Shown in pieces: positions 14,278 through 26,430 of a stretch of DNA of 64,000 nucleotides. Location of the stretch: NCBI GenBank assembly GCA_020081605.1, contig JAHREC010000013.1:62001-126000 (forward strand). Direction: 5' to 3'. This DNA is from Albifimbria verrucaria (lineage: Eukaryota > Ascomycota > Sordariomycetes > Hypocreales > Stachybotryaceae). The stretch's first letter is position 1. Each line of letters begins with the position of its first letter. The notes under the pieces are model-generated. The model was not told the origin of the DNA. It saw only the letters and a list, made by a program, of their open reading frames with translations, and did not search any database. Position numbers and translations under genes: made by a program.

Positions 14278-14388
14278 CGGCATCATAAATCGAGCTGATA
14301 TCTGACTTTGGGAATTGGTCCATGTTCTCGATAATTGTGATCAACGACAGTCGAAATATCGCCTGCTTCAAACAATCTACACCATTAC

Positions 14389-15453
14389 TCATGAAGAAGT
14401 CTTAAAGATTGAAGCTGGTAAAAGAGGATGAGCAGAGACGCGGGCTTCAATATAGGCTGCAGCAAGGAGTGACGAGACACCAAGCACGAGGCAGACTGGG
14501 ATATATGGCGTTCGCCAGCCTGCAGAAGCATGTGCTGATTGCGTGATAGAAAACACGACTAGGACTAGACCAAAGACGATCGTAATGACACCGGGGTAAT
14601 CCATCTTGGCTGTACTTAGTGGTTGGTTCTTCGAGCCAGGACGCGGAATAGACAAGGTTGAAGTTGACAGCGTGAGTGCCGTTAGGATTGCGCCGATCCA
14701 GAAGTAGAAGCCCCAGCGCGTGAACTGGCTCACGACACCTGCCATGAAAATGCCACCAAAGAACCCGAATACCGCTGAAGTGCCGTATACTGCAAATACG
14801 AGATTTTTTCATGGTCCAGGACGATACGATGTCCCCATGAGCATGACTCCGGCAGGCAAGAACGCCGCAGCTCCCAATCCTTGCAGAGCCCGGCAGAAGT
14901 TGAGCATTAGCGCATTGATGCTGAATCCAGCTATTATACTCCAGGCAAGAAGCCAGGCAAGACCCGATATGAAGACGGGATAGCCTCCCACATGTCGCCC
15001 AGGCGGCCAAAGACGAGCAAGGTACTGGCGATGACCAAGGAGAAAGCGGTCGCTGGCCACACACTGGCTGCCTGCGGAAAATGGAGCTCTCTGATTAGTG
15101 TTGGGAGGATGACGGTGAAGCCTGAGACGAAGTTTTCTGTCAAGAATTGGGACATTGAGATGCTGAAAACGAATAGTATCTCGTTCCAGCGGGTTGTGAA
15201 GATCGGGGCGCTCGCGGCCGAGGCGTTCGATTCGTTCTTAGAGGGACTCGTCAAGTGTGGGTAGGCCTTCGGCGGTATTATGAGCATCTGCTGAAGGTTC
15301 TGCTGAAGTGTTTTCGCTTGCTGAAGGGTCGGCAGCTGGAGATAGAGCCCTGAGGCTGCATTTCCTCCACAGTGTAGCCTGTGTTGCCAAGGTGTCGCTA
15401 GGAGCTTGCTGAGGCGGTAACGATGGTGACGGTGATAACGATGTGTGTGCCAT
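14389..15453 (-). pseudogene. Truncated DHA2-type MFS drug transporter relic
   Basis: Read on the minus strand from MAHTSLSPSPS, the product has an N-terminal hydrophilic tail, then FTTRWNEILFVFSISMSQF (TM1), the MFS motif-A-like FGRLGDMW followed by GYPVFISGLAWLL, and the RALQGLGAAAFLPAGVMLMG motif, as in 14-TM DHA2 drug/H+ antiporters related to aminotriazole-resistance proteins. It stops after KMDYPGVITIVFGLVLVVFS and a further helix, at 14389, so roughly the C-terminal half is missing and no continuation is visible downstream. Frame breaks near 15242 and 14986 are single-base losses, and a TGA at 14809-14811 sits where the family normally has Arg in PxRKN (CGA to TGA). Truncation plus nonsense make this a true relic, unlike most frameshifted genes here. 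Confidence 0.75.
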
Positions 15454-15512
15454 TGTCTGTTAAGTATCTGCCGCTGAATATGCAAAGATATGTAACGAAG
15501 AGGATATAAGCT

Positions 15513-16004
15513 ATGGAAAGACCAGGCCAAGAGGCCTCATATACCTCTTTTGCACCTTCATTATTTCGAACATTTCCATTTACAATCAGAACATCTGAAG
15601 ATGTGGGTTTTCGGATAACCAAGGTTGGACGGAAGTCTGAGCCCACCACCCATTGCTTGCCAGACGAGGATCAAGGTACAACATACTCAAGAGTCTTTCC
15701 TTTTGCCGCTCGCACGCCTTCAGTTGCTAGACAAATCAGCGCCCTTACTTACATGATGGTGTTAGTGGCAACGCTTGTGCAGACTTGTGTCTTGGCTGCC
15801 TTTCTTGGATTAGTTGCCGGCCCTCTGCAAGCGCTCCGATTGGTTCAAGATTCATTCGCGATGCCGACATATCCAAACCCTCATCACATCCAAACTTGGG
15901 CTATAGCTTTTATCTTAGAGACTTTAGCGCCATCAATGATTAATCGATTCCGAACATGGATTGGAAGACATCTTGCAGGCGGCACTCATGGTCCCGTGGT
16001 TTAA
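15513..16004 (+). CDS. Unrecognised ORF with one possible membrane segment
   Basis: This is an uninterrupted 163-codon frame starting MERPGQEAS. Its only notable feature is a hydrophobic stretch, MMVLVATLVQTCVLAAFLGL, in the middle. It overlaps a minus-strand frame (15398-15649) lying just upstream of the MFS relic. I recognise no family. It could be a chance frame or an orphan membrane protein. Confidence 0.2.
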   Translation: MERPGQEASYTSFAPSLFRTFPFTIRTSEDVGFRITKVGRKSEPTTHCLPDEDQGTTYSRVFPFAARTPSVARQISALTYMMVLVATLVQTCVLAAFLGLVAGPLQALRLVQDSFAMPTYPNPHHIQTWAIAFILETLAPSMINRFRTWIGRHLAGGTHGPVV

Positions 16005-16226
16005 GACAAGCATTTGTCAGCAGGAATCAAGATTGATCAGCCTACCAGTCTGGTACCTGGCATTTCCCGCCGAAGCATTGACAAATTGAAGCTTAACTGC
16101 ATCAGACTCGCAGATCGGTATATATATCTCATGGAATACAATATTGTCCATGGTTACACTCTTTGCATCGTTCTGGATTGCGTCTGTCTACCAAACAATT
16201 CTTTCTTTGCTCTTACACATTTCGCA

Positions 16227-17027
16227 ATGTCGCCAGTGATCCATTGCGTCCGCCATGGACAGGGCTTTCACAACGTTGGTGGCGGAGTCTACACTCTTCC
16301 TGATCCTCGTCTGACTATCTTGGGTGAAGAGCAGAGCATGGCTTTGCGCAAGATGCCCTTCATTGATCAGTCAAAGATATCTCTTATCATTGCTTCTCCG
16401 CTATGCCGAACACTCCAATCTGCCTATCTAGTGTTTCAGCCAGCCCTTACGACCAGCAGCAAGTGTGATCCTGAAATTATCGCCATCCCTGACGCCCAAG
16501 AAACATCGGATGACCCTTGCGACATTGGCAGTGACGCGTCAGTCCTCCGCAGAGCGATAGCTGAGAGCAACTGGCCCGTCGACCTCTCTCTAGTCAAGGA
16601 AGGCTGGAATGTGAAAGTTTTAGGTGGTCGCTACAGCCCAGAAAGCAAGGCCATAGCAGCCCGCGCCTGGGACGCCCGCATCTTCATCCGACAGAAGATC
16701 CGCCAACTGATTGAGCAAGGCGATCCAGACCCTCAAGTTGCGCTCGTAACGCATGGGAGTTTCTTACACTACTTCACCAATGACTGGGAGAACTCATGGC
16801 TAAACCCGGGAACGGGATGGGAAAACTGCGAAACTCGGTCATATGTATTCGAGCAGGACATAATGAGTGATGTAGATGCGGATTCTAGGCTTTTTGAAAC
16901 GATGGATAGTCGATTGAGGAGGGGAAAGAGTTATCCTATGCTGGCTGCGAAAGAGCAGGTATTGCTATTTGAGCAGGCGATGGAGAGTTGGGAGAACCAG
17001 GGGCTGCAGAGGCCTGATAGGTTATAG
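16227..17027 (+). CDS. Histidine phosphatase superfamily (phosphoglycerate-mutase-like) protein
   Basis: This is a single-exon gene of 266 codons and one of the few uninterrupted genes here. The ATG at 16227 is chosen because the catalytic motif follows at once: MSPVIHCVRHGQGFHN contains the RHG signature whose His is phosphorylated in this superfamily. ASPLCRTLQSA supplies the second conserved Arg, and VALVTHGSFLHYF carries the second catalytic His. The upstream part of the frame (from a TTG at 16014) lacks conserved features. Family members hydrolyse phosphate esters in the cytosol; the substrate cannot be told. The neighbours are unrelated (an MFS relic and a CFEM protein on the opposite strand). 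Confidence 0.85.
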   Translation: MSPVIHCVRHGQGFHNVGGGVYTLPDPRLTILGEEQSMALRKMPFIDQSKISLIIASPLCRTLQSAYLVFQPALTTSSKCDPEIIAIPDAQETSDDPCDIGSDASVLRRAIAESNWPVDLSLVKEGWNVKVLGGRYSPESKAIAARAWDARIFIRQKIRQLIEQGDPDPQVALVTHGSFLHYFTNDWENSWLNPGTGWENCETRSYVFEQDIMSDVDADSRLFETMDSRLRRGKSYPMLAAKEQVLLFEQAMESWENQGLQRPDRL

Positions 17028-17246
17028 TTAATTTTTGAAATAAATATGAATAAGTAATTATAATTTATAAATAACATAAGTTATGACTAGGGCATAATCT
17101 AGATTAGACTTTGAAATCGAATTGAAATAAATCCTCATTCCTTGTGACACCGAGGATAGAACGAGCCAGGTTCTCAATTACCTTCATTTATCCTAGTCTA
17201 GACAATAGTTGTGCGCTTGCTAAGCAACCAGTGGATAGGAGACTTA
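17028..17246. other. Convergent 3' spacer between phosphatase and CFEM genes
   Basis: This is a short AT-leaning spacer in which the two genes end facing each other. It probably holds both polyadenylation regions; AAATAAATATGAATAA near 17037 is poly(A)-signal-like. Confidence 0.35.
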
Positions 17247-18110
17247 CTACCTTCCACCGTCCTCATGGACAGGCAATTCAGTCGGCCATCTATTCCTTGT
17301 AGCAAACGTCATCCCTTGTAGCTCTGGTCGCGGTGGTATTAAGGACGTGGAGCCGAGTTCGAATCCATGCGGTCGAGCGCCTTGAATACCTAGCTCTGCT
17401 GAGTGGTGATTCCCAAGTGGTGAGTACGATGATCCTGCTGGGCTGTTCTGTGAAAGCGACGTGGGCAACGACGTGTGACTTGGTGATAGCTTCGACATCA
17501 TTACCACCTCCAGAGTAGAGGCTTCCTTTGGCGGCGATTCCTTCTGATTAGCATCCGTGGTCTGCCTCGTGATCTTGCGTTTACGCCGGAAAAGAAGTAC
17601 CAGACGGCGAGAATCAGTATGATTGCGACAACTCCGCCAAGGACACCCGCGATCATGGCAACGTTTGGGCTGTTTCCGTGCTCGGGCTCTATTTTTGATG
17701 CGGAATCACTCGGTTTCTCAGCCGATGGTGTTCCCGAAGTCGACGACGTTGCGGCGGCATCCACAGTTGACGAGGTGCGCGGTGCAATCTTACTGCTTAT
17801 CGTATCGGTAGCGCAATTCATGTTCTCGATGTCGGGCGGCGTCATGTTGAGGCTGCCACAAGTACTCTTAAGGACCTGCTGTGCAAGAGACCGATCGTGC
17901 TCGTCACATGTTGTGCGCACACAGCAAAGGCTGGCCTGCATGTACCGCGCGTCTCTGCAAAGACAGCCAATACTATAGTCATCGCAATCCGTTTCGCCCG
18001 CACTGCGGCACTGCAAAGCACTTCGTCAATTCAGATAATCCGTAGATGCTTGCACACAATTCAATCATACCGGGCAATTCCTCAATCTGCTCCAGTCCAT
18101 GGCGTTTCTT
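17247..18110 (-). CDS. CFEM-type cysteine-rich membrane protein
   Basis: The minus strand encodes a domain with eight cysteines in about 50 residues (C-x7-C-x6-C-x-C-x10-CC-x4-C-x15-C), including the CDDYSIGCLC core. This matches the CFEM pattern except that the first Cys must come from an upstream exon. A Ser/Thr/Ala-rich linker follows, then one membrane helix (VAMIAGVLGGVVAIILILAV) and a cytosolic tail. Just after the helix the frame breaks at about 17592 (TTTT where TTTTT restores RRKRKITRQTTDANQKESPP), after which the tail runs to 17247. CFEM proteins are fungal surface or secreted proteins, some of which bind haem or act at host interfaces. The 5' exon is unresolved; possible pieces lie at 18017-18110, and I could not find a convincing signal peptide. 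Confidence 0.65.
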
Positions 18111-20084
18111 CAATCGTCTCTGGTCGTAAAGTAATCCAGGAGAAATTGACCTACGAAACTCTGAGAAAGACGAGCTAGAACAGTTGCATCGCGTGTGCAG
18201 ACGGCTTTAATGGCAATTTTATTCCTCGGACCAACTTCCTCCCGGAACCCATCGTATTATTCGGATCATTCTGCACTGACCCGACTCCAACCATACAGAG
18301 GCACTGCGGCGTGCTGGCCACCCTTGCTAACTTTCAGCCTCTCCCTTTATTCGGCGAGTAAGAATACCAACCCGAGACTGTGATGTGCTTAGCTGTAGCG
18401 TAACAATAATTGTAAGGACCAACGCATGTCAGTAGAGACCATGTTTTCTCAAAGACCCGGATGGGTAAAAAGAATAGTGTAAAGTGGTAAGCTAGGTTAC
18501 CTTGCCCACTGCGATTGAATGCAACTTTGCTCCTTAACTACGGACCCTCCTAGTTGTAGCGGAACGACTTTTTTCTAACGTTTCACATCAATTAACTCTG
18601 GGTTCGGTTCTGAATAAGACTGAGATCGTCTTTGACGTCTTTTCAGGGATGCGTTTGAGTATGAACCTTATCCGGTCCGACCATTCTGCTGTAGGGTGTT
18701 TGGTCAGGCTGGTTAAGCCACACTCGTACACTTCCAATGACACTTGGGAAAGTGTGTTATTTAGAGAATTGATAACAGATGGTAACATGCACGACTTGAC
18801 TCTTCTAGACGATTGAGAGGGACTCAATTAGTTAGAAAACTCCAAGAAGCATCGCGAAATACCATATACCTATGCTGTAAATGGCATGGGCAGTCATTGA
18901 ATGAGTCTCGGTTGTATGGAGGCAAAAGGAGTGAAATAGTTTTCGACTTCGTGGACAACTACCGCGTGTGAATCTTGAAAGAAGTTACTGCTCAGCCACA
19001 AGCGGCAGGGCCAATTGGATGATCGGACAAGAGAAGCTTCCAGTAAAGACTAGACTACAACCAGTGAATCATAATACAACTGGTTCCATAATATGGCCTT
19101 AGTCACAAGCTCTTGAAAGTTGACTCTGCGTCACTGTACCGGGTCACAATATTCTACAAATCTACTCAAAGTCTTAAAAATAGGGTAATGAAGCTTCATG
19201 TTCCTTCATTTTCATTTAATAGCCACAGCAGCCAAAACTACCGGCAGAAACTCCGGACATTCAAAACAATATACAATGCCTACCCCAGACCGACAAAAAG
19301 AGTTGAGAAAGGGCCCCTTGGCCCTGGCCTCTGTACGACGGCATCATAACGGACCCAACGTATCCGAAGATCGGTTTCGACACGTGCAGGACCCTGGTGA
19401 AGGCCTTGATAAGGATACTCTTGTGGCGGACCATAGGCTGGTCGAAGGCCAGGCTGTTAGCTGGTAGCTGTGCGTGTGGAATTAGAATTATGAGAGGACT
19501 ATAGTGATCTTTCGCCCGTTGTACAAATGGTCGCAATCTTTCACGTCATTAAATATTGGTCGATGTTGATGTTTAGATTATGGGATTATAATTATGAAGA
19601 TTCGTTTTGTGGAGAATCTAGAGCTAGCAACATGTAATTATGCGTTTCTAAACCTTACTCCACCAAGACTTGAAGTCGAGGAGCCCAAAAATAGTGCGAA
19701 GCTCTGCCCCTGATTTGGTTGTATAGGAGGGCCTTGAAGATGACTGTCTTGTCATCTCCGCTCCTTGAATTGATCATGCGCCGTAACTATGCAACAAATT
19801 GATCGGCTTCTTGTGCATTGCTTTCTTATTCCTTGCACCGAGGATTGGCGTACTGCCTTTGGCAGGCAGATGGTTCGTGTTTCCGTTAGAGGCAAGCAGC
19901 GGATGCGCGAAGCTGACATTGTTGTTTGTGATAGTAGCGGCCGTGGGAGGTGTGTCAATGACCCATGAGAGTGTGATTGGCGTCCGATCGACACATGGGC
20001 ATCATGGAGGTACCTCTAGGGAGACTTTTCACAACTAGGGACGAAACACCACGACAAGGGTATCAGCTTCGTTAGGATCCGCGC
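18111..20084. other. Gene-poor interval with one unexplained minus-strand frame
   Basis: No gene can be supported over about 2 kb. The best candidate is a minus-strand frame, open from about 20000 down to 19785, that lacks an ATG and has good protein-like composition (for example SWVIDTPPTAATITNNN and a C-terminus ending LLHSYGA). I do not recognise it; it could be the 3' end of a lost gene. A small plus-strand ORF starting MPTPDRQKELRKG at 19276 also has no known relatives that I can name. Confidence 0.3.
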
Positions 20085-20600
20085 TAGGTAGGATAATTAT
20101 TATTAATAAAATTAAACCCTAAATATTTTAAGGGTTTTTTTTTTTTTATAAAAATTATAATATTAAATCTAATAATAATTTAATTATGTTTTAAGCTTTA
20201 AAATTATATTATTATTATAAAATTAATAAATAAATATTTTATATATTTTTATAGTAATTATAAAATAAATAAATATTTAAATTATTTTTTTATAAAAATT
20301 ATTTATTTAAAAAATATAAAAGAATTAAATCTTAATTTAATATTTATATTTATATATATTTTTCTTATTAAATTATTTAATATTTATATATATATAAAAT
20401 AGAATTAAATAAATATAAAAAATATAAAAAATTTAAACTTTAATTTAATATATAAATTTAAAAATCTTTTTTAAAAAAAAAAATTTTATTTATATTTTTA
20501 TATATAAAATAATTTTATATAAAATATATTCTTTTTTTTAAAAAAAATAAAAGATACTTTAATTATAAAAATAATATAAAAAAAATAAGTTTATTATCGA
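20085..20600. repeat. Short AT-rich RIP-like block
   Basis: About 500 bases of nearly pure A/T with long A and T runs and sharp edges (GCGCTAGGTAGG on the left, TTATCGAATTCTC on the right). No open frame exists. It is most likely a RIPed transposon remnant. It ends about 25 bases from the last codon of the NLR-like gene, so it may have truncated that gene. Confidence 0.65.
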
Positions 20601-20623
20601 ATTCTCTTACACTAGTTCTCTGC

Positions 20624-23600
20624 TCAATCCTTTAGCCAGCATCTGCTCGACTTTGCTCTCTGCCCTCTTATTTGCGTTATCCACAACATGAGTTCGACTG
20701 TGTGCCATTGCTCACAGGCTCTTGCCATGTCAAGTGCTGTTTTCTCGTCATTGTCTTTGAGATCGGGTCGGGCCCCAGCGGCCAGCAGCAGTACGGCAAT
20801 GTCGTTGCGACCATTTCCGCAAGCGAAGAAGAGCGCCGATCTGCCCCTGTTGGTCTGATGATTCACGTCAGCGTCCCCGACCAGAAGGCATTCAATGACT
20901 CGAATGGTCAAATAGGGTCGATTGAAAAGGCCGCATCGCAGAGAGGCGTGAATTTCTGATCGTCAAGGATATCCACCGGTGCTCCATGATCCAGCAACTT
21001 TTGAACCCATACATGACTGCCATTTCTTGCGGCGCCGTGCAGGGCGACCATGTGTCTGCACATGAGGTAGGCCTCGGCTAATGGCCTACGTTTGTATAAC
21101 AGTTCGAGTGTAAACGAGCCGCCGCTACAGGCTGCTGCCTTGTACACGTTTTTGGTGACGCAAAGCCTGGTCACTTCAGGTTTCCAGTCCAGCAGCATAC
21201 TCACAATCATGAGACCCCTACTTCTGCTGCCAGCAGCCGCTACCAGGACGCCCTCGGTCACCATGATGTGGTTTCCACAAGAATCAAGCAGCAGGTTAAA
21301 TATGCGCTCTCCACACGCTATATTCCCAGCTGCGGCTATCAGGATAGCCTCAGTGACTTGGACATCTCCCCGCCCTTTCCGATCAGCAAGTGCATTAATT
21401 GCCCACCGCACCCAATATTTTCAGCCGCCGCCTTCAGAACAGCTTCAGTAACGGCAAAGGAGTCCCCTCGATCGAACAAGAGAGCCATCATCTGTGTGCC
21501 GTGTCTGGGGTCCTGAGCCGCAGCCTTTGCGATTTCTTCGGTGACTGTGAGCTCTTCTTCTTGGTACTTCAGAAGAAAAGCAAGCACGCTTTCGTCGCTG
21601 CCTGCCACCATCATCCTCACCGCATCGGTCATTATAGCGGCACAACTGCCCCTTTCCCGTAGGAATCGCAGAATCGTCGAGGCATTTTGCGCCGCGGCCT
21701 GAGCCGTGTGTTCGACAATCTTCTCGTAGAGGCAAATTGGGCCACTCTGATTGCCAAGCAGCAACTCAAGCAACATGGGTGTTAGACGTGAATTGCCATA
21801 AGACGCCTTGAAAATATTATCCGTGATTTGAACATGTCTGGGATACTTGCCGATGAGCATCTCAAGCATACCTGCCTTGGCGCGTGTACCTCTCCACGAT
21901 CCATAGTCCCAAGTGCTGACCAGGGTCACGAGGACCTCCTCAGTAATCCGAAGGTCATCCTGCCACTTCTCGACCAAAATCTCAAGGATCATCTGGCCCT
22001 GCTCAAGATTAGTCACAGCTGCCTTGAGGACATCTTCAGTGATGCTCAGAGGGGTTGCGCTCGGTAACTCCAAGAGCAACGCCAGGATATTCCCGCCATT
22101 TATTTTGTTCTTGACTGCCTCTTTGATGATTCCTCGGTTAATTTGACCTGGTCGCGATGGTTTCTCCGGAGCAGCAGGGCCACGATGTCGCCTCCGTGCT
22201 GTTCGTTGGCCGCCGCCGCCCTGAGCATGTTCTCATGCCACCGGATCCCATGTGTTGTCTCCAAGAGCTGGCGCTGGGACAGGAAATATGAAACCATTTC
22301 CTCCGAGCCTGCCTTCACGGCAACCTGAAATGCCTTCTCAAATTCGTCCTCAGTCAGACCTTCTGCAGTTCCCTTCTCTAGAAGCAGAGATACGAGCTTG
22401 GTACTTCCGGTGCAGATAGCAGTATGGAACGGGGTCATGGCGGCTCCGCCGTCTCCCATATACATCTTGCTGAAGTTGCATGGTTCGGACGTGTGCATAG
22501 CACTTCTAGCGTGGATATCAGCGCCTCTGGCAAGGATATGGGAGATGATATTAAGATAAGGCTGGGCTTCGCTGGTTCTAGCGCCTCCGAACCCTTCTAC
22601 AGCAGCCTGTAGAGCAGGACCGTAAGCACCAGCGGTTGCCTTCGTGTCTGCGCCTTCTTCAAGGAGACGATACAACATCCCTCGCTCCCCATAGATGCGG
22701 TAGTCTGTAAAGTAGTACCATAGCCTCCACCACTCAAATTGACATCAGCGCCTCTTTCAATCAGGAGCAGCGCGATGCTCTCATTGGATTCGGCCACAGC
22801 TGCTTTAAGTGCAATGCCATACAACCCGCCCTTTACGTTTACATCCGCACCCTCGGCCAGAAGACGCAGAACAATATGTTCATGACCTCCGAATGCAGCA
22901 GCCTGGAGCGCAGTACCATATTCTCCTCCCTCGTAGTTCACGTCGGCCCCTTTTCAAGAAGAAGTGACACAATTCGTTCGTCTCCAATATGGGAAGCAAT
23001 TTGAAGCGGACTTTGACCCTCCTTGCTATGCGCATTCACATTGGCTCCTCTTTCAATAAGATATCCGACCATTTTTTTGTCTTGTTGCGCTGTGACAGCA
23101 CAAAGCGCAGTCATTTGGCCAGGTTCATTATAGTGTGAGTGGCCGTTGATGTCTGCGCCTCGCTCCAAGAGCAAGGAGACGGTGTTTGGGTGTCCGGAAA
23201 CGGCTGCAATGAAGAGAGGTCTTATCGCTGATCCCTCCACGTCTGCCCCTGCTTCAATGAAATCCCTAGCGATTGTCGTCAGTCCCTCCAACATGGCGCC
23301 CAACAACGACATCGATAGAGCGTCCAGCATCCACTGACATATCTCCAGGGCTCTGCCCATCACTGTGTGTCTCAATCTTGCCATGTGGAATTCCCTTGTC
23401 GATAAAAGCTCAGATGCCATTTTCCGTACCGCCTCATTGTGTCCTTCAACAATCCTGGCATGATCTGCCCAGACATCATTTGCGTAGTCGAGGAATGGGT
23501 AAGTTATCAAGAAAGATTGCCCTCTTGCATGCCTGGATCTTTTGTCAAGACGCCCATGTTTGACATGGTTAACATGTATGCGAGAGATACCATTGCGATG

Positions 23601-26098
23601 CTCCCATGAGCCGTCATCATATCGAGCTCGTTCACCAGCGCTGCTTCCACCCGGTCAGACATAAGCCATTCTTTGACGCTGAAATGGGCGAGGTACAGCC
23701 AGGATTCTCCTCTCTCTTCCTCTCCGTGCCTCTCAGGTAAGGTTTCGTGATGGCTCCCATTCGTGCCGCTCGTGTCTTCATCTAGTTCCTCGTATGCGCT
23801 GTTTCTCTTGAAATTGCACGAAACAAGACTAGAGCAGTACTGTAGCACCTCGTCTACAATCGGCAATCTACTGTTCACATCGAAGCCTGGTTTCTGTTCG
23901 AGGTCAACAGCAACTATATCAGCCGCTTGCTCGAGAGTCAAAGGTTTCGAGTAGGCCAAGAATTGCAGTATCCTCTTAGTGTGCGGCAGGTATTGTTTCG
24001 GAATACCACGAATGATTCGAGAGTAGGTTTCATCAAGTGTCTCCGGCAGCTCGCGCAATGCCCTCCTCAAAGTCACGGGACCCAGACACTTTTTGAGAAC
24101 ATCAATCTGACAGGAGACCCAGCGGAACCTAGTCGAGTCAGCTTAGTATCTCATGTTTCGGCCCTGAAGAAACACCATCACTTACATTCCATCAGCCTTT
24201 CCAATTAGTGCCTTCTCAATCTCTTCTTGTATGTCGGGTCTCTCGCGCCACCTTTTCAAGGCAACATGCTGCCTTACTGTTGACTGAATGTAACGCCGAA
24301 TGTCTTCTTCAACCACATCGCTGTCGAGGGCAACGATGTGTTTCTTTCTGGCAAAAGTCTCAAAGACCGACTTGATTTCCGGCTCCGGGCGGCTAGCCAC
24401 TAGAAGGCGAACATCCATTTGGGATCCAACAAGACCTGCAATCCACTTCAGGATATCATCTTCCGAGCACAACGCCTGCCTCTCGCATTCATCTAGGGCG
24501 TCCAACACAATCCAAGCAGGGCTAGAGTGTTTTATCATGCTTTCGAAACTTTCGCATAACGATTCGAAATAAGGCTGTGAGGCACCGTCGTGGCATGACG
24601 AGAATAGCGAATCGAGGATACCACGAGTGCCAGGCTTGTTGCAATAAATTTGGTACAAGAGAGATCGAATCATCTTTTCCCAAGATCGCTGATCACGGCT
24701 GTTGAAGTCGAAGTAAAAGTACAGCAGTGTCTGTATGTCTTGCTCAGACTTTTGAAGGTCAGCAATGATTGTTGAAGTAAGGACCGTCTTGCCGCACCCG
24801 GGCTTTCCGTTAACCCAAAGGAACGATTTTTCGTCGTCTTCCACGATGTGTACGCTTTGCTTTGTAGCATCCATGTTCCTGACTTGCCATTTCGGAGCTG
24901 CAGTCCTCGTTGCAAGTTGATAGACGGGTCTGGAGGGATAGCCACAAGTAAATCTCATTCTTGCGTGCTTGCGTCACTAATCCGTCCACGGCATTCTTTG
25001 TCTCAGCAGCAATAGGAACGAGGTTAACAAGGTTCTTGTTAACTAAAAGGGTTACTTTTCGATCAGCTACGGTGAGCCAATTCACATACCATCAGAGAGA
25101 ATGTCGCTAATCTTTCTCGTCGTCTCAAGTTGGGTGGGGTGGACATGGGACAGGACATCCTTCGCATATGCCGCAGCCGTCATTGCTGCATATCCCTGCC
25201 ACTCCTTGTGCTTGTGTGAGTCTGAATAATCGCATATCCCGCGGATCACAAGACAAGGAAAGTGGTTCATCAGTCCTGCAGCCTCCATCTCGAAACAAAG
25301 AACCCCCTTTTCTCTGAGAGACTGTCCCTGATTAACGCGTCCTTCATTACCTGGTTTTCAGAGGCGATGAGGCCGTAATGAACCATTGGATCATCCTCTT
25401 CATCGTCGCGTGGGGTCTCATGACTAGATGCTCCTCTTTGACACAAGAAGTCTCACAGCTCCCAGCCTCTCTGGGGTGAACAAATTCCGACTTGAAAAGG
25501 TTGTCAGAGGTTGCATCAGGTTGGCGATATTTCTTTCGTAACCTCGGCCGTTTTCTAATACACAATTCAATGCTTTCTTTTATTTGGTGGCCGCAAAACT
25601 CATAGTCCTCCTGGACTTTGTTCACCGCTGTCCGCAAAAGAGTTGGGGGCTGGTCCAGCAGCCTTGTCATGTCGAACCCTTCACCCTGTCTCATTTTACC
25701 GAAGTCATATTGAATCACGGCAGGGTTTCCGTTCCGAGACGAGCTAACAACAACATCGCCGAGACGGATATCTTGGTTCTTGTTGGGTGCGCCGCCCCGA
25801 TGCCGACCATCAGGCCTATACGGATGTTGGGAAAGGTGCTGACAAGGTCTCGAGCGACGCCAGTAGCAGCAGATGTACCGTACTCTCCATCAGGCAATAA
25901 GGCAATAACGACGTTGTGTCCTTTAATCCTTCCGAGCGTATAGCTGTTATTATCATGCGGCGACACAAAGGAAGGTGGACCATGTTCCTCATCAAGGAAG
26001 GCCCGTGCTGCAACCGACTCGGTGTTGATGGCACATATCCAGCCCACAGCATAGGCCTCGTTTGGTAGCCGCACGCAGTCAACCTTGTCTGAGGTCAT
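20624..26098 (-). CDS. NLR-like STAND protein: nucleoside phosphorylase - NACHT - ankyrin/TEEV repeats
   Basis: The start is the ATG at 26098 ([12 protein letters not shown]); the open frame upstream begins only with GTG. The N-terminus is a PNP_UDP-type domain ([31 protein letters not shown], then [20 protein letters not shown] and [16 protein letters not shown]). After a linker comes a NACHT NTPase with Walker [11 protein letters not shown] and Walker [12 protein letters not shown], then [10 protein letters not shown]. Ankyrin repeats (for example [20 protein letters not shown]) follow at about 23300-22600, a run of divergent (V/I)TExVxKAAxxN repeats at about 22150-21090, and one last ankyrin-like unit near 20900-20680. 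One clear intron is 24129-24185; another probably lies near 25080. Ten frame breaks (about 25796, 25420, 24935, 24828, 23511, 22948, 22680, 22131, 21369, 20926) are each cured by one added base. Fungal NLRs of this type act in non-self recognition and programmed cell death. Confidence 0.8.
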
Positions 26099-26430
26099 TT
26101 CAGATGGTGGGAGTAGCAACAAGGGTAAAAGAGGAGCGTTTCTATGCTGAAGCCATTGAAAGTGCAGCCTGTTGGAATCTTCAGCCGGCTCCGGCGGGGT
26201 TGAGCCCACGTGCAGACGCTCTGGACGCAGCCCAGGACTAATTGAGGCGCATAAATGCGAAGCATTCTGACTAAGACAGGGCTGACTGCTAAGGTTGTTT
26301 GCAGTAGCTACTTTAGCCTGAAGCCTTATTCGGAGTCGCCTACTCTTCTATTATTCGTCCGGTGCTATTGATTATTAATTAGGGTTAGGCGGTGGGACCT
26401 GTTAAACTACATAGCTAAAAGAGAAGATGC
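26099..26430. promoter_or_regulatory. Presumed promoter region of the NLR-like gene
   Basis: This is a GC-normal stretch upstream of the NLR start. It grades into the AT-rich block at about 26430. No specific binding site can be supported. Confidence 0.3.

Noticed and set aside
17345..17385. B-box-like AGTTCGAATCC suggesting a tRNA
   Set aside because: It lies in the coding tail of the CFEM protein on the minus strand; no A-box or acceptor stem is present.
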